Of a DNA stretch of 40,622 nucleotides, positions 1 through 5,473 are shown one piece after another (the stretch's first letter is position 1; each line of letters begins with the position of its first letter). The stretch is from an uncultured Prevotella sp. (GTDB taxonomy: Bacteria; Bacteroidota; Bacteroidia; Bacteroidales; Bacteroidaceae): assembly GCA_900554835.1 (NCBI GenBank), contig USJD01000009.1, positions 1-40,622 on the forward strand, written 5' to 3'. Position numbers and translations under genes: made by a program. The notes below the pieces were generated by a model. It was not told the DNA's origin. It was given only the letters and a program-made list of their open reading frames with translations, and did no database searches.

Positions 1-259
1 AAAGATTGATAATCAGAGGGAGACCTCCAAATTGGAGGGTAGTGGCTCCAATGCTAAAAAAAAAGTTGAAAAGTTAGTGTCACCGACACCCTTTGCTTTC
101 CTTTGTAAAGTTTTATTTTCACATGATCGGAATGGCAATTATTGAAAAGCGATTAAGCAAGAGGGAGATGGAATAATCAAACGCATCATGTTAATTCATG
201 TTAAGTTATGTAAACAAAATCGCGATATATCGCAGAACATTCAACAGGAAAAAAATCCC
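1..259. other. Upstream non-coding region of the cassette
   Basis: I see no convincing gene here. The stretch holds a 15-bp palindrome with 7-bp arms (CCTCCAA at 24-30, TTGGAGG at 32-38), a small hairpin (GTGTC 77-81, GACAC 85-89) followed by pyrimidine-rich sequence that could end an upstream transcript, and a perfect 12-bp palindrome GCGATATATCGC at 222-233. Between these, CATGTTAA occurs at 187-194 and again at 197-204, with a weaker TATGTAA at 207, so three similar units sit 10 bp apart. Together these look like operator elements in front of the first gene. The function is inferred. Confidence 0.4.
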
Positions 260-267
260 GAACTTTG
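260..267 (+). promoter_or_regulatory. Probable -7 box of the cassette promoter
   Basis: GAACTTTG differs from the Bacteroidota consensus TAnnTTTG only in the first base. It overlaps a possible TTG start codon at 265. This argues that translation begins at the ATG at 283, since a transcript would start near 271-274. No clear -33 TTTG is seen at the usual spacing. Confidence 0.45.
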
Positions 268-282
268 CAGCAAAAAAGAACG

Positions 283-786
283 ATGCAAATTTTAAAAACA
301 GTGAAGATAAGAACCAGAACTTACAAATTCACGGCTAAGGATTTGAAACTTTTGGAGATTGTCGCAAATCATATGAGAGAAGAGCAAGAATACTTTCTTC
401 AGCAAATGGAGAGATATCATATCAACTTCCATGACCTGAAAAGGGTTGCACATATTGGACCAGAGCTATACGAGAGATTCCTGTATTCAATAGTCTCTGA
501 ACATAAGCGAGAGGTCATCCGCATGGCATTACAACTTATCCTCAGAGAGATGGACTTGAGAGAACTGGAAAATATGCATCCAAGGGATCATCGGGAGAAA
601 GAATTTCTTGATAGTTATAGAGATTTTCTTTTCAGTAAGTCGATAGCTGAGATGGATGATTATATAGAGAGTGTTAATCAGAAATATCAAATTATTCAAA
701 ATACTAACTTCGTCAGCATCATCAACGAACTGATTCTATGCAATGCGATTCATCTGAATATCAACTACCTGCCTAAACACAAGTAG
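283..786 (+). CDS. Hypothetical helical protein, first gene of the primase-helicase cassette
   Basis: I do not recognise this 167-residue protein. It has a basic N-terminus (KTVKIRTRTYKF), then a largely alpha-helical, charged sequence rich in Glu, Arg, Leu and Ile, without a signal peptide, membrane segment or Cys cluster. A cytoplasmic, possibly nucleic-acid-binding role would fit but is not shown. The ATG at 283 is chosen over an upstream TTG at 265 because the TTG lies inside the likely promoter box. The gene ends 40 bp before the primase-helicase gene on the same strand, and no promoter box is visible in that gap, so the two are probably co-transcribed. Confidence 0.7.
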   Translation: MQILKTVKIRTRTYKFTAKDLKLLEIVANHMREEQEYFLQQMERYHINFHDLKRVAHIGPELYERFLYSIVSEHKREVIRMALQLILREMDLRELENMHPRDHREKEFLDSYRDFLFSKSIAEMDDYIESVNQKYQIIQNTNFVSIINELILCNAIHLNINYLPKHK

Positions 787-826
787 CTAACTGTTTTTCC
801 AAAATAACAATTTAACTTGGAAGCTA

Positions 827-3124
827 ATGGAAGAAACCATGCCCTCGCTATTTACTTCGCTCAGAAGTAGTAGCCACAAACCGCTGTCGAGCAAGAAGGA
901 ACTGGAATGGCTCATCATGCAAGACAGATTCATCCAGATTCATACGGATGACTACCGACAAATGGTAAATATCGACAGAAAAGCGGCTGATAACAAAAAG
1001 CGAAACTCTGCTGCCATCTGCCCATCTATCCAGTTCAAACCCGATGGTAGAACGCTCGAATACTTCGGCAAACCTACCTACTGGGCCATGCTCGACTATG
1101 ATCATACGCCAAGCATCATCCTGGAAGACGCCGTGGGAAAGGCTATCAAAAAGCCTACTACCATGGTTTGTTACCGCACCATCAGCGGCAGGGGATTCAG
1201 AATACTCCTGAAATATGCGCGTCCCCCCGGCTGCACGCTCACAGAAACGGAACTGCACCGCCTCGCCATCACAAAGGCCATCAAAATCTATGATGAGCTG
1301 CTGAATCTCAACGCCGACAGACAGTGCCTCGACATGACCCGACTCTGCGGTCTGGCGCACGATGAGAAGGCCTACTTCAACTGGGATGCGGAACCCCTAC
1401 CCCTTTCGCCTGAGGAGGTGACGAAATTCTACCAGACCGTGCTGAAACCGGAGATGGAAAGGGAGAAGAAGTTGGAATCTGATAGAGCCAACGGTGCTTC
1501 ATCGAAAGCCAGTAGAAGCACAGCCAAGAAGAGTCAGGGCAGCGCATCCTCTGGGAATGCAAACGGCAAAAAACAGAAGGAAGCGAGTACGGAGGACGTG
1601 ATCGAACAAGTGAAAAAGCTCTCTGAGGGCTGGTTCTGCCGATTTGAACCCGGCAGCCATCACGAGTTCTGTATGCGATTTGCCACCTTCTGCTTCAACT
1701 ACGGCGCTAAGAAGGAAGAGCTGCTCAACTGGATGACGGCGGAATATGGAAGCCAGTATGACGGCGTGAAAAGCATCGTGGACTGGGTGTTCAATCATAC
1801 GGAAGGTTGGGGCTGCTGGCATCTCTATTCGAAGGGCGAGAAATACGGATCCAGCCCAAGCATGAAGGTGCTGATGCAGTGGCTGAACACCCGATATGAG
1901 ATGCATCTGAACACCGTGACCGGCATGGTGGAAATCAGGGCCTACGATACTCAGAGCGAATTCTACTACAAATGGACGGAGGTGACCGAGACCGTGGAGA
2001 ATACCATCTATACGCTGATGGATATGGACGGTCTGCGCACCAACAAGAAAAGATTGGAAAGCGCCATCAAGTCGGATTTCACGAAGAAGTTCAACCCCAT
2101 CGAGGATTATCTCATGGGACTGCCCGAATGGAAGGAAGGCGATCCCGACTACATCGACCAGCTCTGCGAACGCATCACGGTGAAGGAGGCGCCCGAATAC
2201 TATCACACCAAGAAGTACTTCAAGTATGCCTTCCGCAAATGGTTTGTGAGCATGGTATATGGCTGGGGCAGCAAGGAGATGGTGAACGAGCTGGTGCTGG
2301 TGCTCGTGGGTCGTGGCGGTATCTTCAAGACTAAATTCCTGGAAAATCTCCTGCCCCAGTGTCTCAGAAGTTACTATGCCAACGATTCTTCTGCCGACTA
2401 CAAGAACAAGGATTTCCTGCAGATAACGACCAGCAAGGCACTCATCTGTCTCGACGAGTTTGATGCCCCACATGGCAAGAATCTCAATTCCTTCAAGAGT
2501 TGTGTGACGAAGCGCAGCGTAACCATCCGTGTGCCCTACGACAAATATCCCAGTCAGCTGCTGCGCCATGCCTCTCTCTGCGGCACGAGCAACAATCGCC
2601 ACGTGATATGCGAAGAGGAAGACCGCCGCTGCCTGGTATGGGAGGTGGAGAAAATCCAGAGTCCCTTCGAATATCCCATCGATCACGATCATATCTATGC
2701 CCAGGCTATATATATCGTGAAAGAACTCATCAGAAAGCGCAAGGAGGGCAAACTGAAGCAAGGTGACTGGGTGCCTTGGCTCACCTACGAAGATATGGAG
2801 AAGCAAAGGCAGCACAACAGGATGTTCCTTGCCAACAGCTTCCTGGAGGAGCTTATAGGCAAGTATTTCAGGGTGCCAACAGACGGCGACCTGATGAATC
2901 CGAATATGAAATTTGCCACCTCTGCCGACATCATGGAAAAGATAGGATTCAACCCTGCCATACGAAACAATGTGACCAGTGGAGACATTCAGAACATAAT
3001 GGAAAGAATGGGATTCCGGAGATTACGCAGAAAACAAGGCAGAGGTTGGAGCGTGATAGAGAAGGAAGGCTATGATATCAGTCAGGAGGCGAAACTGTCG
3101 ATAGCAGAGAGCCAGAATGACTGA
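827..3124 (+). CDS. Primase-helicase: BT4734-like/VirE N-terminal domain plus VirE P-loop ATPase
   Basis: This 765-residue protein has the layout of Bacteroidota VirE-family proteins. The N-terminal part (about 1-200) is BT4734-like. It carries an acidic D90-Y-D92-H and an SGRGFR motif near 120, the pattern of archaeo-eukaryotic primase active sites. A Ser/Lys-rich linker (about 215-260) follows. The C-terminal half is a VirE-type P-loop ATPase, with a Walker A region near 493-502 (GRGGIFKT), Walker B LDEFD near 542-546, and a conserved CGTSNN segment. Such fusions act in plasmid, phage or satellite replication in related families, but the role here is inferred. The Walker A has Phe where Gly is usual before the Lys. 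The row of 22-bp iterons begins 12 bp after the stop codon. Confidence 0.88.
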   Translation: MEETMPSLFTSLRSSSHKPLSSKKELEWLIMQDRFIQIHTDDYRQMVNIDRKAADNKKRNSAAICPSIQFKPDGRTLEYFGKPTYWAMLDYDHTPSIILEDAVGKAIKKPTTMVCYRTISGRGFRILLKYARPPGCTLTETELHRLAITKAIKIYDELLNLNADRQCLDMTRLCGLAHDEKAYFNWDAEPLPLSPEEVTKFYQTVLKPEMEREKKLESDRANGASSKASRSTAKKSQGSASSGNANGKKQKEASTEDVIEQVKKLSEGWFCRFEPGSHHEFCMRFATFCFNYGAKKEELLNWMTAEYGSQYDGVKSIVDWVFNHTEGWGCWHLYSKGEKYGSSPSMKVLMQWLNTRYEMHLNTVTGMVEIRAYDTQSEFYYKWTEVTETVENTIYTLMDMDGLRTNKKRLESAIKSDFTKKFNPIEDYLMGLPEWKEGDPDYIDQLCERITVKEAPEYYHTKKYFKYAFRKWFVSMVYGWGSKEMVNELVLVLVGRGGIFKTKFLENLLPQCLRSYYANDSSADYKNKDFLQITTSKALICLDEFDAPHGKNLNSFKSCVTKRSVTIRVPYDKYPSQLLRHASLCGTSNNRHVICEEEDRRCLVWEVEKIQSPFEYPIDHDHIYAQAIYIVKELIRKRKEGKLKQGDWVPWLTYEDMEKQRQHNRMFLANSFLEELIGKYFRVPTDGDLMNPNMKFATSADIMEKIGFNPAIRNNVTSGDIQNIMERMGFRRLRRKQGRGWSVIEKEGYDISQEAKLSIAESQND

Positions 3125-3136
3125 GATACGATGAGG

Positions 3137-3268
3137 AAATGACTCATTTAGAAGTTGCAAATGACTTGTTTTGCTATCGTAAATGACTTGTTTACGGGTG
3201 CTAAATGACTTGTTTGCTACTCCTAAATGACTTGTTTACAGGTGCTAAACGACTTATATCATACTAAA
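3137..3268. repeat. Six 22-bp iterons (core AAATGACTTGTTT)
   Basis: Units start at 3137, 3159, 3181, 3203, 3225 and 3247, a strict 22-bp period. The four central units share the 13-bp core AAATGACTTGTTT followed by 9 variable bases. The outer units are degenerate. The first core (AAATGACTCATTT) is a palindrome about its central base, and the last starts AAACGACTTATAT. Units three and five are nearly identical over all 22 bp, which gives an additional 44-bp period. A 22-bp period is about two helical turns, so bound proteins would sit on one face. The position right after a primase-helicase gene suggests a replication origin or an operator, which is an inference. Confidence 0.85.
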
Positions 3269-3280
3269 AATCAATCGGAT

Positions 3281-3490
3281 ATGGAAATACGTATTTATGA
3301 AAAGACAGAATTGGCTTTACTCTACTTCCCACGATCGGAAGCCAAGGTGGCGCTCAACCGACTGAAGCGCTGGATCAAAAACAATCCCGAACTTTCTGAG
3401 GCCCTCGACGACTGCAAGGTGGGCAAGTTTGCCAAGTATTACAGTCGCCATCAGGTGGAGCTGATAGTGGATTATCTGGACGAACCTTAG
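3281..3490 (+). CDS. DUF4248 family small protein
   Basis: A 69-residue protein beginning MEIRIYEKTELALLYFP, with a basic central segment (LNRLKRWIKNN) and an acidic C-terminus. It matches the DUF4248 family, which in Bacteroidales regularly sits between a VirE-type primase-helicase and an HU-like gene. The function is unknown. The ATG at 3281 is chosen because it gives the family N-terminus. Upstream in-frame codons run into the iteron array, whose last unit ends 12 bp before this ATG. Transcripts entering from the left would carry the iterons as leader. Confidence 0.8.
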   Translation: MEIRIYEKTELALLYFPRSEAKVALNRLKRWIKNNPELSEALDDCKVGKFAKYYSRHQVELIVDYLDEP

Positions 3491-3570
3491 GATCATGATG
3501 GAGATTCTCTGAACATTGTATCCTAAAATGAAGAAAAAGGACTTCAAGAAGGAAGAAAAAGGGCTTCCAG

Positions 3571-3650
3571 AAAGGGATAGAAAGGGATAGAAAGGGATAG
3601 AAAGGGATAGAAAGGGATAGAAAAGCATCAAAAGGGATAGAAAGGGATAA
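3571..3650. repeat. Eight in-register 10-bp repeats (AAAGGGATAG)
   Basis: AAAGGGATAG occurs exactly at 3571, 3581, 3591, 3601 and 3611. A degenerate unit lies at 3621 (AAAAGCATCA), another exact one at 3631 and a last one at 3641 with a final A. All eight keep a 10-bp register, about one helical turn. The array stops 19 bp before the -7 box of the HU-like gene, where a -33 element would sit, and no TTTG is present there. An activator or architectural protein bound along the array could replace the missing -33, which is an inference. Confidence 0.85.
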
Positions 3651-3669
3651 GTGAGTCAGCAGAATGTTG

Positions 3670-3677
3670 TATCTTTG
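3670..3677 (+). promoter_or_regulatory. Promoter -7 box of the HU-like gene
   Basis: TATCTTTG is a perfect match to TAnnTTTG. The transcript would start near 3683 and have a leader of about 95 nt. No -33 TTTG is visible. The 10-bp repeat array ends at that position instead. Confidence 0.75.
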
Positions 3678-3777
3678 CATTGTCATTCAGAGAGAGTGAC
3701 TTAGCTGAAAACGAAGGCGTGCGCGCAGCCCTTATTGGAGGCTAACAGTAATTAACCACTTTCATTAAACAGTAATT

Positions 3778-4374
3778 ATGATTTTATTTAAATTATCTAA
3801 AAACAAGAACCCGAAAATCAAGGAGGCGTATGGCAAGTACTATGCCCGCCCAGTAGTAACTCAAACCGTCGATCTCAACGGACTCGCTGAGCACATGACC
3901 GAACACAATACGGGTTTCTCGCCCGGTGCTACCAAGGGTTTACTCACCGACATGGTGAAGTGCATCAAGGAGTTGGTGCTCCAGGGTTTTGCAGTGAAGA
4001 TTGACGACCTGGCCATCTTCTCCATCGGTCTGAAGACCAAGAAGGGTGCTGATAATGAGGAGGATTTCACCGTGACGAAGAACATCGAAGGTGTAAGACT
4101 CCGTGCCCGTGCTACTGGTAATCTGACCAGCAGCAAGCTCGATCTCCAGGCTTCCCTGAAGAATGCTTCCTCTCTCCTCGCCGAGGATTCTGGCAAGACC
4201 ACTACCCCATCTGGTCCTGATGGTGACGGAAGCGGTTCGGGTACCAACGACCCAAACAAGGGAGACTCTTCGCAGACTGGTGACAACAAGGACAACACCC
4301 AGAGCGGCGGTGGAAACACTGACAACTCACAGGGCGGCGGTACAGACGGCGATGGAGACTACGAACTCAAATAG
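3778..4374 (+). CDS. HU-like DNA-binding protein with acidic Gly-rich tail
   Basis: A 198-residue protein of the Bacteroidota HU-related family. Residues 1 to about 125 fit the fold: an extended N-terminus with the YYARPVV segment, two helices (GLAEHMTEHN; GLLTDMVKCIKELVLQG), then a beta region with FSIGLKTKKGA. Residues from about 128 on form a low-complexity tail of Gly, Asp, Ser, Asn and Thr. HU proteins bend and compact DNA. Cassette-encoded copies may act on the element's own DNA, which is an inference. A strong promoter and the 10-bp array lie directly upstream, and smalltalk and amidase genes follow. The acidic tail could tune DNA affinity, but this cannot be judged from sequence. Confidence 0.88.
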   Translation: MILFKLSKNKNPKIKEAYGKYYARPVVTQTVDLNGLAEHMTEHNTGFSPGATKGLLTDMVKCIKELVLQGFAVKIDDLAIFSIGLKTKKGADNEEDFTVTKNIEGVRLRARATGNLTSSKLDLQASLKNASSLLAEDSGKTTTPSGPDGDGSGSGTNDPNKGDSSQTGDNKDNTQSGGGNTDNSQGGGTDGDGDYELK

Positions 4375-4434
4375 TCCTCGCTGAGCCTTGAGAATGATTT
4401 CACATAAATATTAACTACTTTAAATTTGAAAAAA

Positions 4435-4530
4435 ATGAAGAATGTAACATTGAAGAACGTGATCAATTTCATCATCACAGTATTGACAGCAATTGCCAGC
4501 GCTTTCTGCGTTTCCAGTTGCAGAGGATAG
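4435..4530 (+). CDS. Smalltalk family small protein
   Basis: A 31-codon gene. The product begins MKNVTLKNVINFIITVLTAI, continues with a short hydrophobic stretch and ends CVSSCRG. Its size, sequence and position between an HU-like gene and an N-acetylmuramoyl-L-alanine amidase match the Bacteroidota smalltalk proteins. The hydrophobic middle and Cys-containing end suggest a small membrane-inserted peptide, perhaps a lipoprotein-like or holin-like helper of the amidase. That role is inferred. The function of the family is unknown to me. Confidence 0.8.
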   Translation: MKNVTLKNVINFIITVLTAIASAFCVSSCRG

Positions 4531-4581
4531 CGATCCTATTCTGCTACTTTCTGAAACAGGATTAACCACTATTTTTTAGAA

Positions 4582-4705
4582 GGAGGGAGTTGAGGAGTTA
4601 TCGCTCCTAAGGATTACAGAGGAGTTAAGACAACAGTCTTATAGTGAATTTAAGGCAGCCGTCTTAACTCCTTAACTCCTTAACTTCCTTAACTCCTTTA
4701 ACTTC
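4582..4705 (+). promoter_or_regulatory. Structured leader before the amidase: competing hairpins and TTAACTCC repeats
   Basis: An 11-bp perfect inverted repeat (GGAGTTAAGAC 4621-4631, GTCTTAACTCC 4661-4671) can form a long stem. Its left arm can pair instead with GTCTT at 4636-4640 in a small hairpin, so the two folds exclude each other. A separate hairpin GGAG/CTCC lies around 4594-4607. To the right, TTAACTCC-like units recur about every 8-9 bp up to 4705. Each can pair with the GGAGTTA-like copies upstream. This resembles an attenuator or a translational switch for the amidase. The regulatory role is inferred. Confidence 0.45.
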
Positions 4706-4756
4706 CTGATATGCGAAAGTTCAGTATTAACATTTAAAACAGAAAACGGTAAAATT

Positions 4757-5194
4757 ATGAGTAAAAACAAGAGAAATATTTCGCTGATTGTACTTCATTG
4801 CAGTGCAACGCGAGTGAATCAGAATTTCACGATAGAGCAGTTGGAAGCGTGTCATAAGGCAAGAGGTTTCCAGACCATTGGTTATCATTTCTACATCACG
4901 AAGGATGGCACGCTCTATCCGGGTCGTCCTGAGAGTCAGATGGGAGCCCACGCCAAGGGTTTCAATGCCCACAGCATCGGTATCTGCTATGAGGGCGGTC
5001 TGGACGAGCACGGTCGCTGCAAGGACACCCGCACCTTGGCCCAGAAGGTTACGATGGAGGAATTGCTCCAGAGTCTTTGCGTTGACTATCCTGATGCCGA
5101 GATTTTAGGTCATCGCGACTTGCCTGGTGTCCACAAGGAATGTCCCTGCTTCGACACCCGTGCCTGGCTCAAGGAAATCAATTTCCATATTTAG
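4757..5194 (+). CDS. N-acetylmuramoyl-L-alanine amidase (Amidase_2, T7 lysozyme-like)
   Basis: A 145-residue protein with the Amidase_2/PGRP fold. By alignment of spacing to T7 lysozyme, zinc ligands are H14 (in IVLHCSAT), H119 (GHRDLPG) and C129 (KECPCFD), with catalytic Y43 and K127 present. The enzyme cleaves the bond between MurNAc and L-Ala in peptidoglycan. There is no signal peptide, as in phage endolysins, so export or release would need a partner. The preceding smalltalk peptide is a candidate by position only. The reading frame continues in frame for 36 further codons after its TAG stop. Confidence 0.92.
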   Translation: MSKNKRNISLIVLHCSATRVNQNFTIEQLEACHKARGFQTIGYHFYITKDGTLYPGRPESQMGAHAKGFNAHSIGICYEGGLDEHGRCKDTRTLAQKVTMEELLQSLCVDYPDAEILGHRDLPGVHKECPCFDTRAWLKEINFHI

Positions 5195-5305
5195 AAGGGA
5201 ATCTCCCGCTATTCTCTCAACGAACCGCGAGTAACCTCTCCTACCAAGGGCATGAATATCGTGGTATATAGCGATGGAAGCATCAAGAAAGTTGTTGTTC
5301 AATAA
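5195..5305 (+). pseudogene. Orphan C-terminal tail, in frame after the amidase stop
   Basis: Directly after the amidase TAG, the same frame encodes 36 residues ending VVYSDGSIKKVVVQ, then TAA. The ending resembles the C-terminal tails of secreted Prevotella surface proteins rather than an amidase. The last 46 bp plus the terminator that follows recur at 7161-7253. I read it as the 3' end of another gene that the cassette joined. Stop-codon readthrough giving a tailed amidase is possible but less likely. Confidence 0.5.
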
Positions 5306-5352
5306 TCAAAATAGAAAATCAGTGTTACTCTTAGTAGTAGCACTGATTTTTT
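5260..5352 (+). repeat. 93-bp direct repeat, copy 1 (tail codons plus terminator)
   Basis: This 93-bp block matches 7161-7253 without gaps, with about six differences by eye. Two are synonymous, two fall in one Val-to-Ala codon and two lie just after the stop. It contains the end of the orphan tail and the terminator hairpin. The leftward AAA-PD-(D/E)XK gene lies between the two copies. Confidence 0.85.
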
Positions 5353-5353
5353 T
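5315..5353 (+). terminator. Rho-independent terminator, copy 1
   Basis: A 10-bp perfect stem (AAAATCAGTG 5315-5324, CACTGATTTT 5341-5350), a 16-nt loop with further pairing (TTACT with AGTAG), and a run of T from 5347 to 5353. It would end the cassette transcript. Confidence 0.85.
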
Positions 5354-5361
5354 GCTCATTT

Positions 5362-5392
5362 TTTGCTCATTTCGAAAAAATGATTAGCTTTG
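5362..5392 (+). promoter_or_regulatory. Orphan rightward promoter facing the 3' end of the first AAA gene
   Basis: TTTG (5362-5365), a 19-bp spacer and TAGCTTTG (5385-5392) form a complete Bacteroidota promoter. No rightward gene follows. The next gene is read on the opposite strand and ends at 5474. Transcripts would be antisense to it. The gene it once served may have been replaced. Confidence 0.6.
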
Positions 5393-5473
5393 CAAAAAAT
5401 ATACTGGTGAATAAAATATACACAGCCCATGATTGCAAAGTAGGTTTTTGATAAAGACCTTTTGTTACGTCTA

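Noticed and set aside
265..282. TTG start extending the first gene by six codons
   Set aside because: The TTG overlaps the likely -7 box GAACTTTG, so it would lie upstream of the transcript start. The ATG at 283 is used.
1499..2815. Long leftward open frame of about 438 codons antisense to the primase-helicase
   Set aside because: The rightward frame has clear domain motifs. The antisense frame shows no recognisable domain and is a composition artefact of a GC-richer gene.
3137..3268. CRISPR-like regularity of the 22-bp repeats
   Set aside because: Repeats of 13 bp with 9-bp variable parts are far too short for a CRISPR array. Two of the variable parts are nearly identical, and no cas gene is nearby.
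3317..3686. Leftward open frames with repeating Pro-Phe-Leu-Ser residues
   Set aside because: They are produced by reading the 10-bp repeat array on the other strand and continue antisense through the DUF4248 gene. No ribosome binding site or promoter supports them.
3778..5194. Prophage
   Set aside because: The amidase and HU-like genes are phage-like, but no capsid, tail, terminase or integrase gene occurs anywhere in the window.
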